Numbered from the stretch's first letter, positions 54,005 through 63,275 are shown. The stretch: 64,000 nt of DNA from Rhodovulum sp. (GCA_002706605.1 PALT01000005.1:186001-250000); one strand, 5' to 3'. A program made the numbers and translations. Notes: a model not told the origin generated them from the letters alone.

Positions 54005-54097
54005 CCCATCCGTTACCCGTGGGCCGCGTAATGTGCGCTTGGCCCACGGCGATCGACATGCCATAACGGGTGCGAACAAACCGAAAACGGCGCGCCC

Positions 54098-54436
54098 ATG
54101 TCCACGACCCCGATTTCCAGCATCCGCAACCTTGGCCCCGCCATGGAAGAGGCATTCGGCCGCGCCGGCATCCACAGCGCCGAGGCCCTGCGCGCCCTTG
54201 GCACAGATGAGGCCTATCGCCGTCTGCTGGAAACCGGCCACCGCCCGCATTTCATCGCCTATTACGTGATCGAAATGGGCCTACAGGGGCGTCCGTGGAA
54301 CGATTGCAAGGGGGATGAGAAAAAGGCCCTGCGCGTGCGGTTTGACCGGATCAAGGCCAACCTGACCCCGAACCCGCTGGCCGGTATCGAAAAGATCCTG
54401 AACGAAATCGGCGTGGTAGAGCGTCGCCGATCTTAG
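54098..54436 (+). CDS. TfoX/Sxy C-terminal domain protein
   Basis: A 112-residue protein matching only the C-terminal domain of TfoX/Sxy: ISSIRNLGPAMEEAFGRAGIHSAEALRALGTDEAYRRLLETGHRPHFIAYY, with the helix-hairpin-helix-like NLGPAMEEAF. Full-length TfoX controls competence in Haemophilus and Vibrio. The stand-alone C-terminal form is common in Rhodobacterales and its role there is not known. Its stop overlaps the stop of the convergent marR gene by 4 bases. Confidence 0.85.
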   Translation: MSTTPISSIRNLGPAMEEAFGRAGIHSAEALRALGTDEAYRRLLETGHRPHFIAYYVIEMGLQGRPWNDCKGDEKKALRVRFDRIKANLTPNPLAGIEKILNEIGVVERRRS

Positions 54437-54858
54437 GTCCGCCCGATCAACACCTTGCGCATCAAATCGATGAATAGCGCCTGTTCATCCGCGCTCAGAA
54501 CGCCAAGAGCCGTTTCATTGATGTGGCGCGCCGCCGCCTTGGCCTCGGGTTCCAGCGCCCGTGCCTTGGGCGTCAGCCAAACCTGTTGGACCCGACCGTC
54601 ATTAGGATCCGCTTGGCGTCGGATCAGCCCGTCCCGTTCCATCCGCGAAAGGGTGTTCGCCATCGTGGCCTGTTCGATGTCCAAGCGCCGCACCAGATCT
54701 CTTTGGGTTAGGCCGTCCTTTTCCCACAGTTCCAACAGCGCTGGAAACACGCCCGTGCTCAGGCCCATCGGCTTGATCGCCGCCTGAAGCTGACGCGCAA
54801 AGAGGCGCGATAAATGGTTGATCAAGTATCCGGCGCTGTCATTTTTTTTAAAAGTCAT
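54433..54858 (-). CDS. MarR family transcriptional regulator
   Basis: Winged-helix repressor of 141 residues. The DNA-binding core is LTQRDLVRRLDIEQATMANTLSRMERDGLIRRQADPNDGRVQQVWLT, with dimerisation helices at both ends. There is no conserved Cys redox switch in the core. It is divergent from a small membrane-protein gene, and the 105-base gap holds three copies of a 12-bp palindrome, which are its probable operators. Autorepression together with control of the membrane protein is expected. The inducer is unknown. Confidence 0.92.
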   Translation of the reverse strand: MTFKKNDSAGYLINHLSRLFARQLQAAIKPMGLSTGVFPALLELWEKDGLTQRDLVRRLDIEQATMANTLSRMERDGLIRRQADPNDGRVQQVWLTPKARALEPEAKAAARHINETALGVLSADEQALFIDLMRKVLIGRT

Positions 54859-54877
54859 GGGGGCAGGATAGACTTGA

Positions 54878-54889
54878 ATAGCACGCTAT
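54878..54889. promoter_or_regulatory. MarR operator candidate, palindrome copy 1 (ATAGCACGCTAT)
   Basis: 12-bp palindrome with one mismatch at the centre step (C/T swap), 20 bases from the marR start codon; it would overlap the marR promoter. Confidence 0.7.
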
Positions 54890-54899
54890 GCAATATTAC

Positions 54900-54911
54900 A
54901 TAGCATGCTAT
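54900..54911. promoter_or_regulatory. MarR operator candidate, palindrome copy 2 (ATAGCATGCTAT)
   Basis: Perfect 12-bp palindrome, 22 bases (about two helical turns) from copy 1. Confidence 0.7.
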
Positions 54912-54936
54912 TCGACGATCCAATTCGGATAAATCC

Positions 54937-54948
54937 ATAGCACGCTAT
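54937..54948. promoter_or_regulatory. MarR operator candidate, palindrome copy 3 (ATAGCACGCTAT)
   Basis: Identical to copy 1, 37 bases from copy 2, ending 15 bases before the start codon of the divergent membrane-protein gene and abutting its AAAAGGA ribosome-binding site, so bound repressor would block that gene. Confidence 0.7.
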
Positions 54949-54963
54949 AAAAGGACCTCCACA

Positions 54964-55422
54964 ATGACCAGATACCTTCACCCGGTTGCGGGCATCATCG
55001 CCTTTCTGACCGTTGTTGTATTCGCCGCCAGCACCGTCACGGTTGAGCTCTTGGGATCAAAGCCCGCGATCATTTGGGTCAAAACCGCCATTCCTTGGGG
55101 GTTTGTGGTTTTGATCCCTGCCCTGATCGCGACAAATGCCAGCGGGTTTAACCGCGCCGGACGGCGGACCGGTGGGGCCGTGGCCCGCAAGAAAAAGCGC
55201 GCCATAGTGATCACCCTGAACGGGCTTTTCGTATTGATCCCTGCCGCGCTGTTTCTTGCGGTTCAGGCGCGGTCGGAGCAGTTCGATGTGATGTTCTATG
55301 CAATTCAGGGCGTCGAACTGTTGGCGGGCGCGCTGAACATCACCTTGTTGGGTTTGAATATCGTGGACGGGGCGCGGATGACTGGACGTTTGAAGAAATC
55401 AGGCGGCGCCACCCCAGCATGA
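54964..55422 (+). CDS. small membrane protein divergent from marR, unknown function
   Basis: A 152-residue inner-membrane protein with four predicted helices: VAGIIAFLTVVVFAASTVTVE, AIPWGFVVLIPALIATNAS, a basic loop RAGRRTGGAVARKKKR, AIVITLNGLFVLIPAALFLAV and FYAIQGVELLAGALNITLLGL. I know no function. The layout recalls small uncharacterised membrane proteins kept under MarR control. AAAAGGACC lies upstream of the ATG. Its promoter must overlap the three palindromes, so it should be induced whenever the MarR protein is released. Confidence 0.75.
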   Translation: MTRYLHPVAGIIAFLTVVVFAASTVTVELLGSKPAIIWVKTAIPWGFVVLIPALIATNASGFNRAGRRTGGAVARKKKRAIVITLNGLFVLIPAALFLAVQARSEQFDVMFYAIQGVELLAGALNITLLGLNIVDGARMTGRLKKSGGATPA

Positions 55423-55448
55423 AAAAGGGGCCGCCCGAAGGCAGCCCC
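55422..55448 (-). terminator. Rho-independent terminator of ndk
   Basis: A 9-bp stem GGGGCTGCC/GGCGGCCCC (read on the minus strand, one G-U) with a TTCG loop, followed by TTTTT; 26 bases beyond the ndk stop codon. It overlaps the end of the convergent membrane-protein gene. Confidence 0.85.
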
Positions 55449-55473
55449 AAAACAGATCAATCGGTGGTGGCGA

Positions 55474-55896
55474 TTAGCCGACCAGTTCCAGACCCGAGAA
55501 GAAGTATGCGATCTCTTGGGCGGCGGTGTCTTCGCCGTCCGAGCCGTGGATCGAGTTTTCGCCGATCGACAGGGCGAACTCTTTACGGATGGTGCCCTCG
55601 GCCGCTTCGGCGGGGTTGGTTGCGCCCATGACTTCGCGGTTTTTCGCGATGGCGTCTTCGCCTTCCAGGACCTGAACGACGATCGGCTCGGATGCCATGA
55701 ATTCACACAGTTCGCCGTAGAAGGGACGCTCTTTGTGGACTTCGTAGAACACGCCAGCCTGCGCCGGGGTCAGGTGGATGCGCTTTTGTGCAACGATGCG
55801 CAGGCCAGCGGCCTCCAGCTTGGCGTTGATGGCGCCGGTCAGGTTGCGTTTGGTGGCATCGGGTTTGATGATCGAGAAGGTGCGTTGGATAGCCAT
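55474..55896 (-). CDS. ndk: nucleoside-diphosphate kinase
   Basis: Balances NTP and dNTP pools by a phosphohistidine mechanism. The 140-residue product begins [20 protein letters not shown] and contains the active-site His in [20 protein letters not shown]. Length and motifs are standard. It is a single gene with its own terminator, divergent from the ABC-F gene that follows. Confidence 0.97.
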   Translation of the reverse strand: MAIQRTFSIIKPDATKRNLTGAINAKLEAAGLRIVAQKRIHLTPAQAGVFYEVHKERPFYGELCEFMASEPIVVQVLEGEDAIAKNREVMGATNPAEAAEGTIRKEFALSIGENSIHGSDGEDTAAQEIAYFFSGLELVG

Positions 55897-56004
55897 TTCG
55901 GTCTCTCTGATACAAGTGTTAGCGTTGGTCGCCCCCCTAGCACGGGCACGCGCGCTTGAAAAGCCGCGATTGACGCCGCGCGCGGGTTACGGCACAGGTG
56001 CGCC

Positions 56005-57864
56005 ATGCTGCGTATTTCTGACATCACATATTCCGTCGAAGGCCGCCCCTTGTTCGAGGGCGCCTCGGCCACGATTCCCACCGGTCACAAGGTTGGCCTT
56101 GTCGGGCGCAACGGCGCGGGGAAAACCACGCTGTTTCGGTTGATCCGCGGGGAATTGACGTTGGAAGGCGGCGAAATCAGCGTCCCCAGCCGCGCCCGCA
56201 TCGGCGGTGTGTCCCAAGAGGTCCCGTCGTCCAACGTGTCCCTGATCGACACGGTTCTGGCCGCCGATACCGAACGCGCCGCGTTGATGGCAGAATCCGA
56301 GACCGCCACCGATGGCGACCGGATCGCGGAAATCCAGACCCGTCTGGCCGATATCGATGCATGGTCCGCCGAGGGGCGCGCGGCCTCGATCCTTAAAGGT
56401 CTGGGATTCGACGATCCGGATCAACAACGCCCCTGTTCCGATTTTTCGGGCGGATGGCGGATGCGGGTGGCGCTGGCGGCGGTCCTGTTTGCCCAGCCCG
56501 ATATCCTGTTGCTGGACGAACCGACCAACTATCTGGACCTTGAGGGCGCGCTGTGGCTAGAGAGCTATCTGGCGAAATACCCGCATACGGTTCTGATCAT
56601 CAGCCACGACCGCGGGCTGCTGAACCGTGCGGTGGGTGCGATCCTGCATCTGGATGAGCGGCAACTGACCCTGTGGCAAGGGCCCTACGACCAATTCGCC
56701 CGCCAACGCGCCGAAAAACGCGCCATTCAGGCCGCGCAGGCCAAGAAACAAGAGGCCCGCCGCGCCCATTTGCAGAGCTTTGTCGACCGGTTCAAGGCCA
56801 AGGCGACCAAGGCCAAACAGGCCCAGTCGCGGGTCAAGATGCTGGAGAAAATGACGCCGATCACCGCGCCCGAGGATGCGGCGCGGGTGGTGTTCACCTT
56901 TCCCACGCCCGAAACCCTGTCCCCGCCGATCATCGCCACCGAAAGCGCCAGTGTCGGCTATGGCGACCGCACGGTCCTGTCGCATCTGAACCTGCGCATT
57001 GATCAGGACGACCGGATTGCGCTGCTCGGGAAAAACGGTCAGGGCAAATCGACCTTGGCGAAACTGCTGTCCGACCGGCTTGGAACGCTGGGCGGGCGGA
57101 TCAGCCGGTCGTCGAAACTGCGCATCGGGTTCTTTGCCCAGCATCAGGTGGATGAGCTGTTCGTCGACGAAACGCCCCTGATGCACCTGCAACGGCTGCG
57201 CCCCGAGGAACAGCAATCCAAACTGCGCGCCCGTTTGGCGGGGTTCGGTTTGGGTGCGGATCAGGCCGATACCGAGGTCGGGCGCCTGTCCGGTGGACAA
57301 AAGGCGCGGCTGTCTCTGTTGCTGGCGACCCTCGACGCGCCGCATCTGTTGATTTTGGACGAACCGACCAACCACCTTGATATCGAGAGCCGCGAGGCAC
57401 TGGTCGAGGCCCTGACGGCCTATAGTGGCGCGGTGATCTTGGTCAGCCACGACATGCACCTGTTGTCGCTGGTGGCTGATCGCCTGTGGCTGGTCAAGGA
57501 CGGGCGCGTCACGCCCTATGAGGACGACCTAGAGGCCTATCGCAAACTGTTGCTGGCCTCGGATGCGCCTGCCAAACCGGCCAAGGCCGAGGACGCCCCG
57601 CCCCCCGCGCCCAAACGCGCGTCGCGTGATCAGATCCTGACCCTGCGCGCCGAGGTGCGCAAATGCGAGGATCGGGTGGAAAAACTGACCGAGATGCGCG
57701 AAAAGCTGGATGAAAAGCTTGCCGATCCGACGCTGTACGATGGCACCAAGACGGATGAGATCACCAAATGGCAGAAAAAACATGCCGAGGTGATCGACGC
57801 GCTGGACCGGGCTGAGTCATTGTGGATGGACGCGCAGGAACAGCTTGACGCGGCCCAAGGGTAA
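56005..57864 (+). CDS. ABC-F family ATPase (YheS-like)
   Basis: Soluble ribosome-associated-type ABC protein of 619 residues with two complete ATPase domains. Domain 1: Walker A GRNGAGKTTLF, signature FSGGWRMRVALA, Walker B ILLLDEPTNYLD. Domain 2: Walker A GKNGQGKSTLAK, signature LSGGQKARLSL, LLILDEPTNHLDIE. The Lys/Arg-rich inter-domain linker (RAEKRAIQAAQAKKQEARRAHLQSFVDRFKAKATKAKQAQS) is the P-site tRNA interaction motif, and a coiled-coil tail (EVRKCEDRVEKLTEMREKLDEKLAD) ends the protein. All catalytic motifs are normal, in contrast to the other ABC-F protein in this window. Confidence 0.93.
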   Translation: MLRISDITYSVEGRPLFEGASATIPTGHKVGLVGRNGAGKTTLFRLIRGELTLEGGEISVPSRARIGGVSQEVPSSNVSLIDTVLAADTERAALMAESETATDGDRIAEIQTRLADIDAWSAEGRAASILKGLGFDDPDQQRPCSDFSGGWRMRVALAAVLFAQPDILLLDEPTNYLDLEGALWLESYLAKYPHTVLIISHDRGLLNRAVGAILHLDERQLTLWQGPYDQFARQRAEKRAIQAAQAKKQEARRAHLQSFVDRFKAKATKAKQAQSRVKMLEKMTPITAPEDAARVVFTFPTPETLSPPIIATESASVGYGDRTVLSHLNLRIDQDDRIALLGKNGQGKSTLAKLLSDRLGTLGGRISRSSKLRIGFFAQHQVDELFVDETPLMHLQRLRPEEQQSKLRARLAGFGLGADQADTEVGRLSGGQKARLSLLLATLDAPHLLILDEPTNHLDIESREALVEALTAYSGAVILVSHDMHLLSLVADRLWLVKDGRVTPYEDDLEAYRKLLLASDAPAKPAKAEDAPPPAPKRASRDQILTLRAEVRKCEDRVEKLTEMREKLDEKLADPTLYDGTKTDEITKWQKKHAEVIDALDRAESLWMDAQEQLDAAQG

Positions 57865-57922
57865 CCGGACGTCCCCTACACGAAACGACGCCCGTCTGTG
57901 ACACAAATCCAATAGGTGTTTC

Positions 57923-58564
57923 ATGGATATTGCCTTTGCCATTTCGGCCTTTGTAACCCTTTTCGTGATTATCGACCCCATCGGGCTGGCCCCGCTGTTC
58001 GTGGCGATGACCGCCGGTATGCCCGCACGGGTGCGCCGCGCGATTGCGGTGCGCGCGACGGTGATTGCCGCGCTGTTGTTGACCGTTTTTACCCTGCTGG
58101 GTGAGGCGGTTCTGGCCTTTGTCGGGATTTCCATGTCCGCGTTTCAGATCGCGGGCGGGATTTTGTTGTTCCTGACCGCGCTTGACATGCTGTTTGAACG
58201 GCGCACCAAACGGCGCGAGGATCAGGCGGGCGGCGAGCATCCCGAGGTGGTCGAGGATCACGCCGACATCTCGGTCTTTCCCCTTGCCACGCCCTTGATC
58301 GGTGGGCCCGGCGCAATTGCCACGATGATCCTTTTGGCCGGTCAGGTTGAGGGCGATATCCTTGGCACGCTGACCGTCATTCTGGTGATGGTGGTTGTGG
58401 TGTCGCTGGTCCTGATCATGTTCCTGTCGGCGGGGATGATCGAACGTGCCCTCGGCAAGACCGGTGTGAACGTGGTGACGCGTCTTTTGGGGATGCTCTT
58501 GGCCGCGCTGTCGGTGCAATTCGTTCTGGACGGTCTGGCGGGCAGTGGCGTTCTGCCCCTTTGA
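57923..58564 (+). CDS. MarC family integral membrane protein
   Basis: UPF0056/MarC family membrane protein of 213 residues with six predicted helices. It has the family start IAFAISAFVTLFVIIDPIGLAPLFVAMT, the central ALDMLFERRTKRREDQ loop, FPLATPLIGGPGAIATMIL and the C-terminal RLLGMLLAALSVQFVLDGL. The family was once linked to multiple antibiotic resistance, which was later not supported; the function remains unknown. It is a single gene between the ABC-F and aspartic protease genes on the same strand. Confidence 0.92.
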   Translation: MDIAFAISAFVTLFVIIDPIGLAPLFVAMTAGMPARVRRAIAVRATVIAALLLTVFTLLGEAVLAFVGISMSAFQIAGGILLFLTALDMLFERRTKRREDQAGGEHPEVVEDHADISVFPLATPLIGGPGAIATMILLAGQVEGDILGTLTVILVMVVVVSLVLIMFLSAGMIERALGKTGVNVVTRLLGMLLAALSVQFVLDGLAGSGVLPL

Positions 58565-58621
58565 CGTTGAAGGGCCGCGCGCCCTGCCCCATATCTATCG
58601 GGTAACCACAGAAGGTGCCCG

Positions 58622-59215
58622 ATGCCCGACAACCTGACCGCCGATGATTACGCGAACCTCAGCTACCTTGTGCTGCTCTTGGTGGCTGTGGCGGGCTATG
58701 CGGTGGTGAACCGGCGCATGGGGATTGGTCGGGTCCTGCAACAGGGCGCGATCTGGGCGTTTCTATTCCTTGGGGTGATTGCCCTGTTCGGGATGTGGGA
58801 CGACATCCGCCAGACCGTCGCCCCACGCCAAACCGTCTTTACCGAGGATCAGCGGGTCGAACTGCCCCGTCAGGCGGACGGGCATTTCTATGTGACGGCA
58901 GGGATCAACGGCACGGCGGTCGATTTCGTCGTGGATACGGGCGCAACCCACATGGTTCTGACGCCCGAGGACGCCGCGCGCATCGGCCTGCATCCCGATG
59001 ATCTGATCTATAGCGGCAGTGCCCGCACCGCCAACGGCATCGTGCGCACCGCGCCTGTGCGCCTTGAGGCCGTGGATCTGGGCGGGATCACCGATGAAAA
59101 CGTCCGCGCCTTTGTGAACAGCGCGGACATGGATCAATCCCTCATGGGGATGAGCTATCTTCAACGGTTTTCGCGGCTGGAGATCACCCGCGACATGATG
59201 ATCCTGCACCGCTAA
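58622..59215 (+). CDS. membrane-anchored retropepsin-like aspartic protease (TIGR02281 type)
   Basis: A 197-residue protein with two N-terminal membrane helices (LSYLVLLLVAVAGYAVVN and GAIWAFLFLGVIALFGMW) and a C-terminal clan AA protease domain facing the periplasm: active-site DFVVDTGATHMVLTPEDAARIGL (Asp-Thr-Gly), then NGIVRTAPVRLEAVDLGGI and the flap/hydrophobic-Gly part DQSLMGMSYLQRFSRLEI. Such enzymes act as homodimers. Its substrate is unknown. It is convergent with the divergent polysaccharide deacetylase gene. Confidence 0.88.
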   Translation: MPDNLTADDYANLSYLVLLLVAVAGYAVVNRRMGIGRVLQQGAIWAFLFLGVIALFGMWDDIRQTVAPRQTVFTEDQRVELPRQADGHFYVTAGINGTAVDFVVDTGATHMVLTPEDAARIGLHPDDLIYSGSARTANGIVRTAPVRLEAVDLGGITDENVRAFVNSADMDQSLMGMSYLQRFSRLEITRDMMILHR

Positions 59216-59218
59216 CGG

Positions 59219-60661
59219 TTATTGATCGGTCAGAACCGCCGAAATCGGGGCAAGCTGGATGCTCTCACCCTTGCCCTCCAAGGCCCAAGAAAACAGACCC
59301 TTGACCGTTTCGTCATAGGTATGGCCGATCATTACGACGCTGCCCTCTTGACCCGCTTTGAACGCGGCGCGGTCGAGGTAACGTTGGACGGTACTTGCGT
59401 TTTCGCGGTCCGCGTCCAGTGTGCGAAAGACCAAGCTATGGGGCACACCGGCGGTCGCGGCGACCTGCGCGGCGGTGTTCAGACCCTGATCCATCGACAC
59501 CAGACCATGCCCCGTCGCCGACAGGATTGCCGTCAACGCCTGTAGCTGGTTGCGGTTGGTCTGCGCACGTCCCTCAGGCGCGTCCATCACGGCAACGGCC
59601 ACGGGGACGATCGACAGGAACTGTTCGAAATTGGTTTCCACATCGCGTGCATTCGCCCCCTCGGGCAGCGGACCGGGGATCAGGATGACCTCATAGCCCG
59701 AGGCGCGATAGATCGACGCCGCCTCGGCCGCATCGGGGCGGGTTGCGTCGATGGCAAAGGTCACTGGAAAGCTGAACGTGGTCAGGGCGTCGCGGTCCAG
59801 ACCGTCCTCGCCCACGTCGATCAGGATGACGGAAAACAGATCGACCGCCGGTTCGCGCAGGAACGGCACCGCATTCGCACTTAGGGCGCCGATGTCGGCG
59901 GGCGCGAATTCTTCGGGATCGGCATCTTCGGCCACCGCGTCATCGCCAACGGTGGGCAAACGGCCCGTGCGCACATCGGGAACGGCCAAACCACCGCCGG
60001 GCACCGGCACGCGCAACACGCTGGGCCGGTCGGCGGCGGGGATGTTTTCGGGCAGAATGATGATCACCTCTTCCTCCGCCGGAGCCGGAGTGGGTTCGGG
60101 CGCGGGTTCGGGCGTCACGGCCTCGGGCGCGGTGATCTCGGACCCCTCAGACGGGGTGTTGGTGCTGGGCAGTTCGGTGTCGATCGGGCGATCCTGGAAC
60201 GCGGGCACGGCGGGCGTTTCATCGGCGGGCACAGGGGCCGCCGGTTCAACCGGCCCGTCGGTATCCAGAACCGGTGCCACAGGCGTTTCCAGCGTTTCGG
60301 GCGCGGGCACGGTTTCAGGCTCGGACGGGGCGACGGGGGCCTCTTCCACGGGGCGCGCGGGGTCCTCGGTCGGTTCGGGCAATTCAACGGGCGGATCAAC
60401 GGGGGTCTCCACCGCCGGTTCCGCGATCTCGGCCCCGTCGGGACCGGTGGTATCGGTTACGGGCGACGGCGCGGGTTCCGCAGGGGGCTCCACAGGCGTT
60501 TCCACCTCTACCGGCGCCTCGATCTCCTCGGGCGTTTCAACCGGCGTCTCGACCGGCGTTTCAACCACGGCGGGCGTGTTGGGCACAGGATTGCGAATTA
60601 CGGCCACAACCACCACGCCCAACGTGACACAAAGCAATCCGAACAGAATTCCGCGTAGCAT
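59219..60661 (-). CDS. divergent polysaccharide deacetylase family protein with long Pro/Glu-rich spacer
   Basis: Protein of 480 residues. A single N-terminal anchor (MLRGILFGLLCVTLGVVVVAVI) is followed by about 230 residues of low-complexity Pro/Glu/Thr/Val sequence (residues 25-255, with PVETPVETPEEIEAPVEVETP-like runs) and a C-terminal domain of about 215 residues (LFSVILIDVGEDGLDRDALTTFSFPVTFAIDATRPDAAE). That domain is the DUF610/divergent polysaccharide deacetylase fold, related to E. coli YibQ, and lies in the periplasm. Such long spacers would reach through the peptidoglycan layer. The start at 60661 gives the clear signal anchor; the frame continues upstream but not as a membrane protein. 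Confidence 0.83.
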   Translation of the reverse strand: MLRGILFGLLCVTLGVVVVAVIRNPVPNTPAVVETPVETPVETPEEIEAPVEVETPVEPPAEPAPSPVTDTTGPDGAEIAEPAVETPVDPPVELPEPTEDPARPVEEAPVAPSEPETVPAPETLETPVAPVLDTDGPVEPAAPVPADETPAVPAFQDRPIDTELPSTNTPSEGSEITAPEAVTPEPAPEPTPAPAEEEVIIILPENIPAADRPSVLRVPVPGGGLAVPDVRTGRLPTVGDDAVAEDADPEEFAPADIGALSANAVPFLREPAVDLFSVILIDVGEDGLDRDALTTFSFPVTFAIDATRPDAAEAASIYRASGYEVILIPGPLPEGANARDVETNFEQFLSIVPVAVAVMDAPEGRAQTNRNQLQALTAILSATGHGLVSMDQGLNTAAQVAATAGVPHSLVFRTLDADRENASTVQRYLDRAAFKAGQEGSVVMIGHTYDETVKGLFSWALEGKGESIQLAPISAVLTDQ

Positions 60662-60865
60662 GTCCTGTTTCTTTCCCTGCCTGCTCAAAACCCGATTATA
60701 TCGCCGGTCCGTGCTGTTGTTGCCCTTGACCACGGGACGCGGCTCTGAACATGTATAGCCCGACGAAACGCGGGGTTCACCCCTGTTTTCGCGGCTGATA
60801 GGGAGAATAGCAAGCCCCCGCCGCCGCAACCACCGGGGAAACCCGATTAAGAACAAGGCCCTGCG

Positions 60866-61447
60866 ATGCTGCTTTTGATCGATAACTACGACAGCTTCAC
60901 CTACAATCTGGTGCATTATTTGGGCGAATTGGGTGCGGATGTTCAGGTGCACCGCAATGACGCGTTGGACGTGCAAGAGGCCATGGCCCTGCGCCCCAGT
61001 GCGATTTTGCTCTCGCCCGGTCCCTGTGATCCGGCGCAGGCGGGGATTTGCATGCCCTTGGTCCATGCGGCGGTGGAAACGGGCACTCCTCTTATGGGGG
61101 TATGTCTGGGCCATCAGGCGATTGGAGAGGCCCTTGGCGGCAAGGTGGTGCGCGCGGGTGAAATCGTGCATGGCAAGATGGGCACGATGCATCACGACGG
61201 CACCGGCGTTTTTACCGGCCTGCCCAGCCCATTTGAAGCAACCCGCTATCATTCCCTGATTGTCGAACGCGAGAGCCTGCCCGAGTGTCTTGAGGTCAAC
61301 GCGTGGCTTGAGGGTGGGATGATCATGGGTCTACGTCATAAGACCCTGCCGATCCATGGCGTGCAATTCCATCCGGAATCGATTGCGTCTGAGCATGGGC
61401 ATGCCCTGCTGAAAAACTTCCTTGATGAGGTCAAAGAACCGGCATGA
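60866..61447 (+). CDS. trpG: anthranilate synthase/aminodeoxychorismate synthase glutamine amidotransferase subunit
   Basis: Class I glutamine amidotransferase component, 193 residues, providing ammonia to the chorismate-converting partner. It has [27 protein letters not shown] at the start, the nucleophile loop [15 protein letters not shown] with the catalytic Cys and [17 protein letters not shown] with the catalytic His and Glu. The trpE partner is not in the window. It starts a trpG-trpD-trpC-moaC-moeA unit with 1-4 base overlaps. The 204-base region upstream shows no tryptophan-rich leader peptide that I can see. Confidence 0.95.
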   Translation: MLLLIDNYDSFTYNLVHYLGELGADVQVHRNDALDVQEAMALRPSAILLSPGPCDPAQAGICMPLVHAAVETGTPLMGVCLGHQAIGEALGGKVVRAGEIVHGKMGTMHHDGTGVFTGLPSPFEATRYHSLIVERESLPECLEVNAWLEGGMIMGLRHKTLPIHGVQFHPESIASEHGHALLKNFLDEVKEPA

Positions 61448-62463
61448 GCGACGCGCTTAAATCCCTGATCGCCATTGCGGCCGATCAATCCCTGACCCGC
61501 GATGAGGCCGCCCGCGCCTTTGAAATCCTGTTTGACGGCGACGCCACCCCCAGCCAGATCGGCGGGTTCCTGATGGCGCTGCGCACGCGGGGCGAAACGG
61601 TCGACGAAATAACCGGCGCGGCCAGTGCAATGCGGGCCAAGTGCAATCCCGTCACCGCCCCCGCAGGCGCGATTGATATCGTGGGCACCGGCGGGTCGGG
61701 CAAAAAGACCCTGAACATTTCCACCGCGACGGCGTTCACCGTGGCGGGTTGTGGCGTTCCGGTGGCCAAACACGGCAACAAGGCCGCATCGTCCCTGTCG
61801 GGCGCGGCGGATGCGCTGGGCCAGATGGGCGTCAATGTGATGGTCGGTCCGGACGTGGTTGAACGCGCACTGGCCGAGATCGGGATCGCCTTTATGATGG
61901 CACCGATGCACCATCCGGCGATCAAACACGTGATGCCGACGCGACTGGAGCTGGGCACGCGCACCGTGTTCAACATCCTCGGCCCCCTGACCAACCCCGC
62001 AGGCGTTAAACGCCAACTGACCGGCACCTTCTCGCGCGATATGATCCGGCCCATGGCGGAAACTCTGTTGGCGCTGGGCTCGGACAAGGCGTGGCTGGTC
62101 CATGGCTCGGACGGCACGGATGAGGTGACGATCACCGGCACCACATGGATTGCCGCCTTGGAAAACCACACCGTCACCGAACGCGAACTGCACCCCGAAG
62201 AGGCCGGTCTGCCGGTCCACCCGTTCTCGGCCATCACCGGCGGGACGCCCGAACACAACGGCGCGGCGCTCCGCGCGGTTCTGGACGGGGAACGCGGGGC
62301 CTATCGCGACGCGGTTCTACTCAATGCCGCCTGTGCGCTTATGATTGCGGACAAGGTGGACAATCTGCCCGATGGCGTTGCCATGGCCGCCGAGAGTATC
62401 GACAGCGGCACCGCCAAAGCCAAGGTCACCGCCTTGGCCGCACTGACTTCGGAGAGCGCATGA
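61444..62463 (+). CDS. trpD: anthranilate phosphoribosyltransferase
   Basis: Transfers the ribosyl phosphate of PRPP to anthranilate. The 339-residue protein has the PRPP-binding block [49 protein letters not shown] and the C-terminal Asp-Glu of GSDGTDEVT. In most TrpD proteins the Gly-rich loop reads GTGGDG; here Ser replaces Asp. It overlaps trpG and trpC by 4 bases each. Confidence 0.95.
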   Translation: MSDALKSLIAIAADQSLTRDEAARAFEILFDGDATPSQIGGFLMALRTRGETVDEITGAASAMRAKCNPVTAPAGAIDIVGTGGSGKKTLNISTATAFTVAGCGVPVAKHGNKAASSLSGAADALGQMGVNVMVGPDVVERALAEIGIAFMMAPMHHPAIKHVMPTRLELGTRTVFNILGPLTNPAGVKRQLTGTFSRDMIRPMAETLLALGSDKAWLVHGSDGTDEVTITGTTWIAALENHTVTERELHPEEAGLPVHPFSAITGGTPEHNGAALRAVLDGERGAYRDAVLLNAACALMIADKVDNLPDGVAMAAESIDSGTAKAKVTALAALTSESA

Positions 62464-63275
62464 GCACCACAATTCTGGATAAGATCAAGGCCTACAAGCT
62501 GGACGAGGTTGCCGCCGACAAGGCCGCGCGCCCCTTGGCCGAGGTTGAGGCCGCCGCGCGCGACGCGGGTCCCGTCCGCCCCTTTGGCGAGGCCCTGCAA
62601 CAGGCCGCCAAGACCGGTTTCGGCCTGATCGCCGAGGTCAAAAAGGCCAGCCCGTCCAAGGGCCTGATCCGACCCGATTTCGATCCGCCCGCCCTTGCCG
62701 CCGCCTATGAGGCCGGTGGCGCGACCTGTTTGTCCGTCCTGACCGACACGCCGTCGTTTCAGGGCGCCAAGGACTATCTTGTGGCCGCCCGCGCCGCCGT
62801 GTCCCTGCCCGTTCTGCGCAAGGATTTCATGTATGACACCTATCAGGTGGCCGAGGCGCGTGCGCTGGGGGCCGACTGTATCCTGATCATCATGGCCTCG
62901 GTCAGTGACGCGCAGGCGGCTGAACTTGAGGCCGCTGCGGCCGAATGGGGCATGGATAGCCTGATCGAGGTGCACGATGCCCCCGAGATGGAGCGCGCGT
63001 TGCAGTTGAAATCGCCCCTGATCGGGATCAACAACCGCAACCTCAAGACCTTTGAGACGACGCTGGACACCACGCGGACCTTGTCGAAAATGGCGCCCGA
63101 GGATCGGCACCTTGTGTCCGAAAGTGGCCTTTTCACGCCCGAGGATCTGGTGGATATGTCGCGCTACGGCGCGCGCAGCTTCCTGATCGGCGAAAGCCTG
63201 ATGCGTCAGGACGATGTCACCGCCGCCACCCGCACAATCCTGTCGGGCGGACAATCTGGGCATCGGGGGATGTAA
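62460..63275 (+). CDS. trpC: indole-3-glycerol phosphate synthase
   Basis: TIM-barrel enzyme of tryptophan synthesis, 271 residues. It shows [41 protein letters not shown] with the catalytic Lys, [15 protein letters not shown] with the second Lys, [29 protein letters not shown] and [15 protein letters not shown]. The ATG at 62460 overlaps the trpD stop; the reading frame extends far upstream inside trpD but is not coding there. Confidence 0.96.
   Translation: MSTTILDKIKAYKLDEVAADKAARPLAEVEAAARDAGPVRPFGEALQQAAKTGFGLIAEVKKASPSKGLIRPDFDPPALAAAYEAGGATCLSVLTDTPSFQGAKDYLVAARAAVSLPVLRKDFMYDTYQVAEARALGADCILIIMASVSDAQAAELEAAAAEWGMDSLIEVHDAPEMERALQLKSPLIGINNRNLKTFETTLDTTRTLSKMAPEDRHLVSESGLFTPEDLVDMSRYGARSFLIGESLMRQDDVTAATRTILSGGQSGHRGM

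Noticed and set aside
55930-57880. Second damaged ABC-F protein
   Set aside because: Both Walker A, both signature and both Walker B motifs of this copy are normal.
59751-60758. 335-codon plus-strand ORF rich in Ser/Gly/Thr, resembling a surface repeat protein
   Set aside because: It is the reverse reading of the Pro/Glu-rich spacer of the deacetylase-family protein; its repeats are the mirror of that low-complexity coding sequence.
60662-60865. Tryptophan attenuator in front of trpG
   Set aside because: No short ORF with tandem Trp codons is seen; only a small GGGG-TTCA-CCCC hairpin and an imperfect promoter-like TTGACC with wrong spacing.
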